Assembly (NCBI GenBank): GCA_027186245.1
Contig: CP114486.1
Coordinates: 2,666,001 to 2,730,000 of the forward strand
DNA: 64,000 bases
DNA from: Coriaria nepalensis
Taxonomy: Eukaryota > Streptophyta > Magnoliopsida > Cucurbitales > Coriariaceae
Direction of reading: 5' to 3'
This document shows, in pieces, positions 47,561 through 60,287 of the stretch. How positions within the stretch are numbered: position 1 is the stretch's first letter; every line of letters starts with the position of its first letter. Both the position numbers and the translations under genes were made by a program. The notes below the pieces were generated by a model, which made no database searches, was not told the DNA's origin, and saw only the letters and a program-made list of their open reading frames with translations.

Positions 47561-49147
47561 GGAGAGAGGGAGGGGCAGCGTTAGGTGAAGAGGCAATATC
47601 CAATTTTATTTCTTCTATTATTTTTGTTATTATTAAAGGCGATACATCGGATGACAAGTGGACCGTGATGATCCGACCAATTTTCCAACGGCGATTATCT
47701 AATTGAATTGGATTGGATAATGACTTTTGTTATCATCGATAGTGTAAACTTTACGACAACAAATCTACTTCTCATCTAAGTTTAATAATTAAAGAAACTA
47801 AAATGCTTAACCGGCTTTATTATGTCATAAATCAAAATTATATAAAATTGTTGAAACTCTTTATTATTATCTATGTGAGTCGTACATCATAAATTAATAT
47901 ATATATATATATATATATATAATCGGCTTCTATTAAACTGGCCACAAAAAAAAAAAAAAAAAAAAAAAAACAAGATTCCCCAAAATATAAATTGTAAGAA
48001 AGAATAAAAGTGGTGTATAAAGAGACAAATAAGGAAAAATATCACACAGCAACCATCGCCTCTCCTTCTCTCTTCTACTTCCTTCCTCCTCCCCTTAATC
48101 TTGTGCCGCAAGCAAAACCTAAATTCATGATCTGAGAAGAATATGACAATAGATATAAACTCCAACACAACGGTGTGACACGTAGGAAAATTAACATTCT
48201 TAAAAATAAATATTAATTATAATTTTAAAAATATAAATAAAATATATTATACATCTGATTAACTATTTCTCATTTAAAAAATAAATAAATAAAAACTATT
48301 ATAATTTCATTGTTATTTATTTAGTTAATAGAAAATCGGACATAGAGGTATACTCTTATCCCATATTGTATATGATATCCATTTAGTTGATATTTATTGC
48401 AAGACACTTAAACATTACGTTTCTTAAGAGAATCTCATTCATGTTCACGTGTTACTAATGTATTGTTACTCCCTTTGAGAGTAGATGCAAATATCTTGTG
48501 CATATAAAACAGCTTATACATACACATATTTTGAAAGCTTGTGTCCAATAAGTAACAACTGGTAACATAATTAGGTTTTCAGTTTACCAAAATCTGCGTT
48601 ATGAAGTTGGAAAGTCTGCCATATATAGATCCTAATTGCCACCCAAAAACAGTAGGCCCTTTAGTACAGAGGAAGAGTAGATGAGGCATGGCCATAACCG
48701 TGAAAGGACAATAATACACTTCCGGTAATGAAACTTTACAAGAATGGGAGTTCTGCCTTTGAGGGCAAATTGGGCATCTCCCTTACCCTGGGCAGACCAG
48801 AATCATAAACAGTTGCCTTCTTCTGCAGCTCTTGCATCAAACACCAGCATTATATGAAGTTAATTATAATTTCTATGTAGACACAGGAATATAGCTGGAA
48901 TAGTTCACTTTTCCCTCCAAAAAAAAAAAAAAAAAATTGGTTTACATCGATGCACATCAAGCTAAAAAGTAAAAAGAAATACCATACATCATGTAGAAAT
49001 TTGGATTACCAACTCAAAATCAATTAATAATGAGTGAAAATATCGAAATTGGCATCAATATTCTCAACCTATCAAGCATTTTACACAACTCAAGACCATC
49101 AAAATAAACCCTCCAAAAAAAAACACAAAAACAAAAACAAGAAACAG

Positions 49148-52100
49148 TTATCCCAACAACAATATCCAAAAGAAGAGAGTGATGAAACCAAGTAATAGGG
49201 TGGTGAATAGGGGAGATGGAAGGAAGGAGTGTGCCCCACCCTGATCATTAGAAGGAACAGAAGGGGGCAAAGCAGGGCAGGCAAGGCTTTCTTTGCCTTC
49301 CTTGCATTCGCCAGAGAAAAGGCCAGCTGGGTAATTGCCATAGAGGTCAATGTAGCTGAACATGGTGGAAGCACAATCGTTGGTCAAGTCATTTAGCTCC
49401 TCAGCATAAGGGCAGGCAAATTCCTTAAACGAAGAGCAGCAGGGCTCAGGAGGGTAATTAGGCCCTTTGCATTTGCTTGTGATTATTTTGTAGTCTGCAA
49501 ACTCAAAGTTCACCGGACAAGCTGCATAGAAATATCATGAACAGTTCATACGTCTTCCTCTTAGAACTAGTTCAAGAACATAATTCCATTATATATATCA
49601 AACCTATAGTTCTTGTGAATGAAGATTGTATCGACGACTTGTTTATTTGTTTGCTTTCTGATTTTAGTTTAAGCTCAAATTTCCCAGATGGCGCTGGTCA
49701 GAAAGAAGGGCCACAAATTGAATGCCTCTAGAACTTTGTAGATTAGATATATATACCAGGCACTCGGAGGCAGATCCTTTATGTACATTTCCTTTAGAAG
49801 AGCGTTGACACTAGAATTTTCCGGACACATGGCAAAAAGCGATTGGATTAGAAATTTAAATTACATACAAATCAGTTAATAATAATTGAGCCAACTAATT
49901 ACTATCAAGTTATTAATGTGACCGGTCAAAAGCCAATTTTAATCAGATAACAATTAATTCTGATCGATAAAAAATCATTTAATACGGTCAAATTCGAGCT
50001 AGGATTTGTTTTATTTCAAAAATATAAAATGTCACGAGGATTGATGAGGTGACATAAAATATAGCTATAGATCAAGGAAATAAAGATCACTCATGGTTCG
50101 ATCTCGACCATTCGGAAAAAAGACAACTAATATTCATCCATGAAGCATTTCGGCTAAACCTAGAGGAGCCATGCATCTCGGCCGAAAATGAAGAGGAAAA
50201 GAAAGCATCTCGACTGAAATAGAGAGAAGAAGAAAAACTTTCGGTCAAAAATCAAGCTTGGTCAAAAGTCAAACTACCTTTTCTTAAAGAGTGAAAAGGA
50301 ACTCGACCCACTCTCAATTGGAGAGAGAATAAGGCTTAAATTTAAGGGACTGCAGAGGAAATTAGTTGCAATAAACCTAGACAAAAAGTCGACCGAAAGC
50401 TAAGTCAGCAACTAACCCACTAAAAAAGTGGTGATATCCACAAAATGGAGCTCTCATTCTTGAAGTTCAATTTGATTCCACTACTAGTAATGTTCTTCTT
50501 CCTCCTTGCTTCGAACTTCCAAAACGATAGCTCTATCGCATGGCTAGCAAGACATAGTAATTAGAGTACCAAGTTTGTATTCAAGTGATAGTCTCAACCT
50601 ATCACCACCTTTTTAGTGGGTTAGTTGCTGACTTAGCTCTCGGTCATGAATTGGACACTTTTGTCTCTTTCTTTGTTCATTTAACTTTTAATTTATCATT
50701 TTCATAAAAGTATAGTTAATTTAAAAGTTGAATTTTTATCATAGATTAAACTTGTTGCTTTTAATTCTATCATTTTGTTAAAATATTCTTTACTTATTCA
50801 TTTATTTTCGTCTTTTAGTCTTCTATTCCATTTTTCGTTCACCATTTACTTTGTTTGTTCAGTACGCTCGTCAGTAGATACCTTGAAAAAAAAGTCGAAC
50901 CTAGATTAATTTTGATCATTTCACCTATTTAGAAGTCAAATCAATTTCATTTGCATTAATTTTTTTTTTATTTCATTTTATTTTATAGTGTGAAAGCCAC
51001 TTAACTTTCTAGCACGCCTGCATTTCTCGCATTTTTAATTGTCTTTAGTCGAAGGTTAGATCCATCAAAACCCAATCCCAATCCCAATCCCACCATTTAA
51101 ATCCCCTTAATATTCCAAGTTTTTCAACGGCGGATTTTCCCATCAACAAAATGGCACGCCCAGTGCAATTATCTACGTGCGAATTGCTAACTATCAATCA
51201 AAGTTTAATGGTGCAATTATCAAGGCATCTCCACCGCCTCATCCGACTGATAATACGAATATCGGCCGAAATCAATTAGATTTGATAATTCCACCTCTGA
51301 TGCCGCCTCTAGAGAATATCCAAAGGCGGCTGAAGGAAGAAGTCACCTTAATCCTAGAGATAGGGGCCGACCGAATTTCCCTTCGACTAGAGGCGCAGCA
51401 GTCCAACCCATCAAACTTACTAATGATACAACTTATCGAACGGCTAGAAACAGCTGAAAGAAGGTCGGAGAATACAACAGCCTACTTTTTTGGTCATTCA
51501 GAACAACGGGGCTAATATCTATTGACGATAGAGCCGATCTACCTGCCCCGACAATGGGCTCACCGTGGGGGTAGCAGTTGGATGGCCAAATATGACTGTT
51601 AGAGTTTGAGATTGACGGTCCTACATGGACACATCCGATCAACAAGAGATTCTGACGGCTATCCCTCTCCGGCCGCCCGATCCTCCACATATAACCACCA
51701 AACTTAGGGACTGTCCAACCATTCTTTACCGACAGATGGGCCGACCTGTCAATCAAGGTGATGTCACCTTCTCCACATAAGGGATATGACGGCGGATTTC
51801 CTGATGGTGAATTACCGATACCTCCAAGATATCAGCTGTCATCTATTCAACCGGCCATCGGGCCACCACCTTTTCAGTTGGCCTACACTATCTCCTTATG
51901 CCAGCATACCGCCCGGGAATCATCCCTTGGACGGCAGGCCACAAATCCTGACATTTAAATCCCTTTAATTTTTTGGATTTTTGGACTGCGGATTTCTCGG
52001 ACGTCAAGAAAGATAAACCAAAAAAAAGGGGAAGAAGGTACCTTTTTTAGCTTGAAGAAGGCTACGACCAGCAGAAGCTTGAGCCATAAAGATCCCATCT

Positions 52101-52300
52101 GCAAGATTACATGTGTATGAGGAAAGGAAGATGAAAATTAACTGAGTCTAAAAATTTATTGTAGAAACGTATATGTGCCAGCAGAATGTACCTGAAATGG
52201 AAGTAGTAGAAGAAGAAGAAGATGCGGGAAGGTCCATGAAGAGAAAAATGAAGAGAATCGCAGAGCAGAAGCAGAAGCAGAAGCACCGATTGGAATCCAT
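49148..52300 (-). CDS. LLG1: LORELEI-like GPI-anchored protein (LLG family)
   Basis: Three exons, 52300-52192, 52098-52042 and 49521-49148, with consistent phase, give 179 residues. The N-terminus is a signal peptide (CFCFCFCSAILFIFLFMD). The mature part starts near DGIFMAQASAGRSLLQAKK and continues CPVNFEFADYKIITSKCKGP, PCCSSFKEFACPYAEELND and DCASTMFSYIDLYGNYP, with all eight cysteines of the LORELEI family. A hydrophobic C-terminal tail (LFTTLLLGFITLFFWILLLG) after a small-residue region predicts GPI anchoring. LLG proteins chaperone FERONIA-type receptor kinases to the plasma membrane and act as co-receptors for RALF peptides. Intron 2 is about 2.5 kb because a retroelement relic lies inside it. 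Which LLG paralogue this is cannot be settled from the window. Confidence 0.93.
50000..52010. mobile_element. Ty3/gypsy-like LTR retroelement relic within LLG intron 2
   Basis: The segment ACAAAATGGCACGCCCAGTG (51147-51166) resembles the leader that follows the 5' LTR in many plant Ty3/gypsy elements (TTGGCACGCCCAGTGGG type). The preceding bases (ATTTAAATCCCCTTAAT ... CGGCGGATTTTCCCATCAA) recur near 51953-52005 as ATTTAAATCCCTTTAAT ... CTGCGGATTTCTCGGACGTCAA, suggesting both LTR ends. Between them is a decayed gag-like, proline-rich stretch broken by stops. Bases 50090-50900 match the relic at 10.4-11.4 kb. Outer boundaries and target duplication were not found, so limits are approximate. Confidence 0.55.
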
Positions 52301-55159
52301 TTTTTTCGATCACTGAGCGCCGGCTGCGCTCTTTTTGGATTGGGTTTGCAAAAGGAGATGTATCAGATCCAGCGATAGCTGATTTTATGATGGCACAGAA
52401 AGAAACTTCTACTTTTTGTCTGCGATTGACATTTATGCGCTGAAAAACAGGAAGAAGAAAAACACTATTAATTATATAGTTTCGGTTAAAGTGAGTATAC
52501 AGAGAGATAGAAAAAGACAGCAACTGAATGAGCATGGATTACAGCTTGGAAGAGTGTTTTCTTTCTTTTCTTTTTTTTTTTTTTTCCGAAACCGCGTTTT
52601 CATGTATAGAAACGTTTCGGGTCATATCGGGGCGAAATGACAGCGTTGCATCCGAAACACTTCACTGTTTCGAACGGAGATGCAAAACCAACCACCACTA
52701 AATGCAAATTCCAGAAAGAAGAGAGAGCCGGAACTAACCCGCGATACCGGAGCTTGAGATCTGTGACGGTGGACGTGGGACAGTCTCGGATGGAGAGGAG
52801 GATGTCCTCGAAGTGAGGCTGCGGTCTCTGAGTTTGAGTCCGTATAGAGGGTAAAACGAATCTAGAGAGTGAGGGAGAGATGCAGCAGCAGAGGAGAAAA
52901 GAGTACAGAAATGGCGGGGCAGAAGGAAGGTAATGGGGTTTCTCTCTCTTCTAATGTGAGTAAGTGACGGCGAGTAGGTAAGAGAGTGTGATGAATGGGT
53001 CTGCCCAGTGGCCACAGCTGGCGCTGGTTCAAGACCCAAGGGTCAAGGGGTCAACTGCCCAACCGGGCATAAAGCACTCATCATCATTATTATTATTATT
53101 TTCTTCTTAAAACTAACTTTAGTTACGAAAAGCAATTACACTTGTAATTAAACATGAAATCGTCCGTAATTTTGGGAATATTCCAATACTAGTCTTGTAG
53201 TTGGGCTCGAACTCTATTACGGACATAAATAATAAGTTGTGTGCCGTTAAATTATTTCTGATGAATTTAAATAATAGTTCGAATTCTATTGTATTAAAAA
53301 TTTATAATTTTAATACAATAAATAAAAATAGATAATTTTTTTTTGTTGGTGTATTTTTAAATAAAATAAAATTATCAATTTATAAATTAATAAAAGAAGA
53401 ATTAATTAATGAAAATTAATATAAAATTTAATTTGATTAATTAAATTACAATTTTTTATTTTAATACATTTTTACATAAAAAGATGAAGAGATAAAAAAA
53501 ATTAGGAAGAAAACAAAAGTAGGTCAAGGCAAATTTGGTCGTCTTCGAGTCGACATTCAACGTGTTCAGGTGCGGGCGCATACAAGACAAGCTTAATTCG
53601 GTCCGGAATTGCACCACCTTATAGGCGCGCGCAAGAAAGATCATTCTAACATATATTTTATTACTTATTAACAAATATGTAATTCTATATAAATATTCTC
53701 TCACTTGTTCATCTTTTTAACGTGGAGAAAATTTTTTCTCTATTTTTTTTTTCCTTCGAACTATTCCAATAATTGTATTTTGATTTTTAATTTCTCATTC
53801 ACTCATTAATTACTTTAATATTTTATTTACATAAAATAAACTTCATTCAAAATCGAACATAAATATAACATATTAATATATTAATTTTTTTCAATAAATC
53901 TCACATTAAATTATGCTATCTAATAATCTTTATTAATATAAATAACGAGATTGAGACTCCGAATATTTTATTTCAATCTCTCTTCCATTAAAAAAGGGGC
54001 GAGGGATGAGATATGAATGTGATTAGTGTAACTAGCAATATAGTATCGATGGAACATGAATGTGATTAGTTTAACTAGCAATATAGTATGTTACACGTGC
54101 TGACTTGCATGTCTGGGGCGAAAATATAAATATTTAATTATGAGAGGAGTTAAGTATAATTTAAAGAAAAAACTGATACTATACGGCAATATGCATAAAT
54201 CAGTTTTTACAATATTTAGTGCATTTAGTTTTTTTTGGTCAGGAATTGGGGTTTTCGGCCAGCTGTCCAATTGTAAGTCTGACTAATCCTCTTTGAGATT
54301 ATCTAAAAGCATGATCCTTACGCATCACTCTTTTCATTAAAATATTCAAATGCGGTTTTATGGTCGAAATGCCAACAGACTCAAAGGATTTACTAATTAA
54401 GCCCTCAGACTCCTCCAAAATAACGATAAACCCCGTCGGCGAAGATTCACTCGACGGTAATGCCCAGCAGCAATTAGACGACACATCGTCTGAGCTAAAC
54501 GTTTCGGTTGATCTTGAACGCACATCGTCTGGGCTGGGCTAAACGAATGTCGAAATGTGCCGTATTCCAAATTCTAGCCCAAAGAAGAAAAAAAAAATCC
54601 TACATCGTCAGCCCAATCAATTTTCATACTACATGAATGCTACAATCCAAATTTTAAGCGAATCGAAAAAAACAAATTGAAATATTAAATTTGAGAGCAG
54701 TATCATAGGGAGAAGTTCATAAGAAGACCAGATAAATATTAATAATATAATTTATTTAATAAATTCTCAATATTTCATTGATCTAGTTTCCAATTTTGAG
54801 GAAGAACTATGATGATATATATAGATGTAATAATATGACTCCATGTACGGCACCACGTGTACAAAATATTTGCTTATTTGACAAGCTTTAATCAGATATG
54901 GAAAGTTACTTTAATCCATTATATCCTTTTTGTACAAAACCTCCTTCATTCCTTCTCTCTCTTGAATTGAGCCACACTACACATATATTGTATGTAATTC
55001 TTCGTCGACCAATTTTGCAGAAGAGCACTTCTTTTTTGGCCCCTTTAAAACCTTCAGGTATTGAACGTATACATCCATGCTTTCGATCTCTTTCTCCGAA
55101 CAGAAGGAGGTAATCATTAATTGAAAGCTAGCTAGCTAGTTGGAAAGGATCGAATAGAG
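52301..55159. other. Promoter regions and AT-rich spacer
   Basis: The first 700 bp is the LLG leader and promoter; a minus-strand frame at 52734-53039 starts with TTG and is low complexity. A 34-bp duplication sits at 54013-54089. A short plus frame at 54360-54542 has an ATG but no recognisable family. The remainder is AT-rich. Confidence 0.45.
54013..54089. repeat. Short near-tandem duplication
   Basis: Two copies, starting at 54013 and 54056 (period 43), of ATGAATGTGATTAGTGTAAC continuing to AGCAATATAGTAT, differing at one base. Confidence 0.85.
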
Positions 55160-57190
55160 ATGGTGGCCACGGCATCGATGACAGACAAGATCAAGAAGCC
55201 GAGGGGGATATGGCTGCTTCGTACCGGGTTATGTTTGTTCGCGTCGGTTTTGGTTGTTGAAATCAGACTGTCCTCTATTCCAAAACCACTCCATAACAGT
55301 TCTGATCCTACGTTATCATTAACCAATATTCTCACTCAAGGTATTTTCGATATATCACTTTCTTGATTTCCCTCCATTTTTCTTGTGTGATTACTTTTTC
55401 CCTCTACTTTGAATGACGTGTGATGTTAGCTAACATGTCCCCCTCCTTATACATTATTTCCGATAATCTTAATTATTGTTTTACTAATTTGACCGAGATT
55501 GAGCCTCATTAATTGATTATCCGACCACATTGTTTGAATACATGAAAACTTGCGTTTCTTCTCTTCCTTTTTTGTCTATATTGAGAAACGAGGACATATT
55601 TTAAATTGTCGAAAATATAATATTTTAGCATTTCGTGAAATGCTAATATTTATTTGTGTGATATTATTCTTCAGTTTAAAAATTTATACTTTAAAAAATA
55701 TATAAATATATAAATTAATTATATTTATAATATATCAATTTATTTAAAATATAATTTAATCTCAAATGATTTATCCAAAAATTGTAGAATATATATATAT
55801 ATATAAATGAAAGCGATATTTTTGACCAAATATTATGAAAGCGATTTGACAACAGAGTTATTAATTAAGAAGTTGTCAATCAAGATAAAATATTAATTAT
55901 TATTTTGCTGAGCTGGCACATTTGACTTTTTTACATTTTTCAGAGGTCATATGGGACCCACTACCTCAAGAAGCAAGACCCAATCAAATATCACCTCCAG
56001 CCGCCAGAAGAATCAACTGTGATAAGACTGAGATGCGCTATGATCTCTGCTCGATCAACGGTCCAACGGTTCTGGACCTCACCACCTTAACTTTCTTCAC
56101 TACTGCTCCTTCCGGGCTCACCAAACAACCTACGATACAAAAAATACGGCCGTACCCGCGTAAATTCGAAGATCACATCATGGCCCGAATCAAAGACGTC
56201 ACACTATCATCCGGCCCATCAAGCCCACCACCATGTCAAGTGCACCACGACGGCCCAGCCCTGGTATTCTCTGCGGGAGGCTACACGGGAAACTTCTTCC
56301 ATGACTTCAACGATGGTTTCATCCCCCTCTTTATCACCGTCAATACAATCTTTCCAAATCGGGAAGATTTCATTATCGTACTCTCGGAAGCACCTGATTG
56401 GTACCCGACCAAGTACGCAGATTTGCTTCAAGAATTTAGCGCGCACCCGGTTATTTCCCTCCGGAAAAACGATTCCTCTACTCACTGTTTCCCTTCCGCG
56501 AAACTCGGCCTAATCACTCATGGCTTCATGACGATCAACGAAACCTTGATTCCCAACTCGGAAGCAAACAATTTCACACATTTCCGCCGCCTACTCGAAA
56601 ATGCTTACGGAAAATTCCACCACGGTTTCTCCAAACCTCCGAGCGATCGAAGGCCACGTCTCGTGCTACCGAGCCGGGACGGCGCGACCGGGCGGAGGAT
56701 TCTGAATCAGAAGAAGCTCATCTCGGCGATGGAAAGGATCGGATTCGAGGTGATTCTATTTAAGCCGAGAAGGAACAGCCCGCTGCACGAATCCTACGCG
56801 CTGGTGAATTCGAGCCAGGTGATGGTCGGAGTGCACGGGGCGGCGATGACGCACGCGATGTTTCTACAGCCAGGTGCGGTGTTGATCCAAGTGGTTCCGA
56901 TCGGAGTAAATTGGGCGGCGAATGCGTTTTTTGGCAGGGCGGCGCCTGGGTTGGAGCTGGAGTATATGGAATATAAGATCGGAGTGGAGGAGAGTAGTTT
57001 GGCGAAGAAGTACGGGAAGGAGAGCATGTTAGTTAAAGATCCGTTTGGGCTTCAGAAAAACGGTTGGCCCACAGAAGTTATGGATATCTATTTGAAGGAG
57101 CAGAATGTCAAGATCAATATAGCTAAGTTTGAGAAGTGCTTGAAAGAAGCCTATAGAAAGGCCCTGAAGATCATGAACCACAAGGATTAA
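55160..57190 (+). CDS. Glycosyltransferase family 61 protein
   Basis: Two exons, 55160-55340 and 55944-57190, encode 475 residues. A short cytoplasmic N-terminus and one hydrophobic segment (GLCLFASVLVVEI, about residues 23-36) predict a type II Golgi membrane protein. The luminal part carries GT61 blocks: INCDKTEMRYDLCSINGPT, ALVFSAGGYTGNFFHDFND, RRLVLPSRDGATGRRILN-type sequence, the DUF563 core VGVHGAAMTHAMFLQPG and LIQVVPIGVNW. GT61 enzymes include xylan arabinosyl- and xylosyltransferases and the N-glycan beta-1,2-xylosyltransferase; this sequence resembles the xylan-type clade (At2g03360/At2g03370, At3g18170), so it probably decorates xylan. Acceptor specificity cannot be read from sequence alone. 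Exon 2 is relatively GC-rich (about 56500-57000) compared with flanking DNA. Confidence 0.93.
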
Positions 57191-57542
57191 GTAATTTGTA
57201 GGTTTGTACAATATTGTTATTATTATATAAGGTATTAAGTACTATATCTTTGTTATATAAGGTAAAAATTGATGTATAATATAAAATATGCTTATTTTTT
57301 CTCCCCTCATAAATTAGAGGGTTTTTTTTTTGTAAGGGGACCAACTTTAAAAAAAAATATATAGTTTTAACATATATTCCTTCTTCCTCTTCATTTTCTT
57401 TAACGAAACTCTTGTCACCTCCACCCGAAGGCTAAATTTTTGTGAGTTTGGAATCCCAAACTGAATTTCAAACTGACTTCCGACTGACAGTTTAAAAGCC
57501 TATTCTCTTCCCTCTATTTCGAATTGTCCATTTCCTTTCATT

Positions 57543-57584
<42 letters not shown>

Positions 57585-57620
57585 GAGAAAGCGCTTCTAT
57601 TTCTCTCTCTACTGGCATCA
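57191..57620. other. GT61 3' UTR and chorismate mutase promoter
   Basis: About 430 bp between two tandem genes. A (TC)n tract at about 57545-57582 lies about 40 bp upstream of the chorismate mutase ATG, probably in its 5' leader. Confidence 0.55.
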
Positions 57621-59882
57621 ATGGAGGCCAAACTATTACATGCTTCTGTTACCACTTTGAAATCTTCAAGAAGGAGTAGACATTTCGGTCAAGCTACTCT
57701 TAATCCCTCCCATGGAATTCTCCTTCAATTAAACCTGGGAAGAAAAACATGTCGTCCTCTACAAGCTGCTGCTTCCGCTTCCTTTCCAATTAGGTATGAC
57801 AAATTTCTTCGGCATCTGCTTTGTTTAACTTCCTTCTCTGTCGATTTCTTTCTATAATTCTCTTCATTATTTTCTTAACAAGCATTAGTATCATTCGAAT
57901 TTACTAATTCGTCAGCATTATGGCTTGTAATCGAAAATAATGATGGAAAAGGTATTGGCCTTAAAGAGCAGAGACGGGGAACAATTTGAAAGGGCTTTTG
58001 TTTTATATTGGAATTTATCTTCACAAATTGAAAGTTTCTGATGCTAGGAATCTCAGTAATTTCCAAGAGAATCTGACTTTGATTATTTTTATTTTTATTT
58101 TTTGGGTGTGAAACTTTGGAAAATTTTACTGAAAAATGGAGTTATTGAAATAATCAGACTTTTATGTTGTGCTATCTAGCAGTTCTGACATTTGTATGTC
58201 TTGTCTTGTCTTGTCAGATTTTCAAGCGGAAAAAGAGTGGACCATAGTGAAAACTTGACCTTGGAAAGTATCAGACACTCCCTAATTCGGCAAGAGGATA
58301 GCATAATATTTAGCCTGCTAGAGCGGGCTGAGTTTTGTTACAATGCCGACACTTATAACCACAATGCATTCTCCATGGATGGGTATGATGGGTCATTGGT
58401 CGAGTTTATAGTTAGAGAGACCGAAAAGCTCCATGCTCAGGTTACCTAAATTTTTTTTTTTCGGGATCAAGCCCCTTTATTGAAATTTCAAAACGGTATG
58501 CAACTAGTATCATCATACATGGATTTTTTTCCCCTTTTAATTTGCTAATCAGGTTGGGAGATACAAGAGCCCAGATTAGCATTCTTTCTTCCCAGCTTAC
58601 TTACCCGAGTCAATGCTTCCACCACTGCAGTACCCCCAGGTAGTTGCTGATAAGTGAAGAGTCTTCTTGTATATAGTAGTTGTCTGAGATTTGTTAGGTT
58701 TCCAAACCATCATTAGGTCTACATATATATATATATGTTAAGCAGATAATTAGATTTTTCTAAGACCATTTTTTTCTTATAATGCAACTAGGTGTTGCAT
58801 CCTTGTGCAGATTCAATTAACATAAACAATAAGGTCTGGAATATGTATTTCAAAGATCTTCTTCCCAGATTGGTCAAACCAGGAGATGATGGTAATTGTG
58901 GATCAACTGCTGTTTGCGACACACTCTGTTTGCAGGTATATAAGTTCCACTTTTTAGCTAAGTTCTATCAATTCTCGATCAGAAAAATAAAGGCTAAGCT
59001 TTATCGATCAAATGATTCTTTTTCTTTGATGAACAGAGCAATGAGAAAAAACCATGTATTTTAGTCACATAGCCTTTTGAAAATGTTTGTTACATAAAGA
59101 TTACCTTAAATGACGATGTTGGATGTTGTAGCAATCCGATTAAAGTGTTAATAGTTTAACTTCTCATTCAGTAGGACCTGCTCTTATTACTTGTCACATA
59201 CCGTAACTCTTACATATGATCCTAGTCCTTTCCCCCTCCTTTCCGGATTAATGCTAATCTAAGTCTTTAATAGCCGGAAGAAAAACTGTAGGAAGAATGA
59301 AAAATCAACTATGTTTTCATCCTTGATTTCTTCCTCAAGTTTAAAGAGATTATATATATTTTAATAAGCTTACACCGGCCTGATGGGTAATTTTTATGAG
59401 CCTTTCTGTTGATTCTTAAACCGGACATTTATGGCAGGCACTTTCAAAGAGAATCCACTATGGAAAATTTGTTGCAGAAGCAAAATTTCAAGCATCCCCT
59501 GATGTCTATGAAGCTGCCATCAAAATTCAAGTAATGTGTCCGATATATTTTATCATTCAATTGACTTAACTCACTCTGTCGGCTCATTGTTCTCTCTTTT
59601 TTGAACTTTTTTTTTTTTCGAAATCTTTTCGGCGACATCTTCAAGGACCGAAACAAACTGATGGAGTTGCTGACATACGAAACAGTGGAAGAGGTAATTA
59701 AGAAGAGGGTAGAGATGAAGGCAAAAACTTATGGACGGGAGATCAGAATCAACCAAGAGATTGATACCACTGATCCTGTATATAAAATCAAACCAAGTTT
59801 AGTAGCTAATCTATATGGGGATTGGATCATGCCCCTAACCAAGGAAGTTCAAGTTGACTACTTATTGAGAAGACTGGATTAA
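57621..59882 (+). CDS. CM: Plastid chorismate mutase with an in-frame stop in exon 3
   Basis: Six exons: 57621-57793, 58218-58440, 58553-58639, 58792-58935, 59438-59530 and 59646-59882, equal to 319 codons. Exon 1 is Ser/Arg-rich, a chloroplast transit peptide. The mature domain follows the eukaryotic AroQ fold: LESIRHSLIRQEDSIIFSLL, ERAEFCYNADTY, LHPCADSININNKVWNMYFK, DLLPRLVKPGDDGNCGSTAV, LSKRIHYGKFVAEAKFQ, KRVEMKAKTYG and LYGDWIMPLTKEVQVDYLLR at the C-terminus. The enzyme converts chorismate to prephenate for Phe and Tyr. Exon 3 should read GRYKSPDEH, but the Glu codon is TAG at 58576-58578, so a full-length product is not made unless this is a sequence error, readthrough, or splicing past it (the TAG itself could be a 3' splice site that keeps the frame). 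A Tyr/Phe usual before GS in the effector loop is Cys here. Position fits At1g69370 (CM3). Confidence 0.85.
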
Positions 59883-60287
59883 AATAGATTGTTCTTCATC
59901 TAAAAACATCATCGAGGGTGCATTTTTCCATTCTCTTTTTTGCAGGTTCTTTATGTGCAATCATTGTGATTAGAGATGAAATGTACTATGATGCTAACAT
60001 CTACTTGACTGGAGTTCCTGTTTATCTTGAAATTTCCTTTTGTGGTAAAACCTCAATCAGAACTTTTGGGATATGCAAGCGGGGTTTCTCCCACAATGGA
60101 TTTGAGAAGAATCAGTCTCTGTAAGATATCAGTAACATTATTAACTTTCTGTGGCTTTAGAAAAAATTGCATAAACAATCTATCAGCCTATTGCTGTATC
60201 CCCCCCTTGCCCTCTTCTCCTTTTTTTTTATCTTTCGGCCCACCCTTTTGGGTGTGAATAGTAGACTTTTCTGAATAGAATAATTTA
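59883..60287. other. Spacer between convergent chorismate mutase and RRG-type genes
   Basis: About 400 bp, shared 3' flank of two convergent genes. T- and C-rich; no further gene. Confidence 0.6.

Larger units (their letters stand above)
41253..49147. other. Transposon-rich intergenic region
   Basis: Holds the DUF863 leader and promoter (41253 to about 42750), an AT-rich tract (42830-43330), the hAT relic with its nested Copia element (43415-47560), a (TA)n and long A-run at about 47895-47975, and the LORELEI-like 3' flank (48600-49147). No functional host gene is seen. Confidence 0.6.

Noticed and set aside
48060..48168. 93-codon minus-strand frame (47887-48168) with basic and hydrophobic stretches
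   Set aside because: Includes a long A/T homopolymer and a TA repeat; composition explains it.
52734..53039. 101-codon minus-strand frame, Ser/Pro-rich
   Set aside because: Starts with TTG and lies in the LLG promoter/leader; low complexity.
54360..54542. 60-codon plus-strand frame MVEMPTDSKDLLIKPSD...
   Set aside because: Has an ATG and protein-like composition, but no family match and no neighbouring exons; not enough to call a gene.
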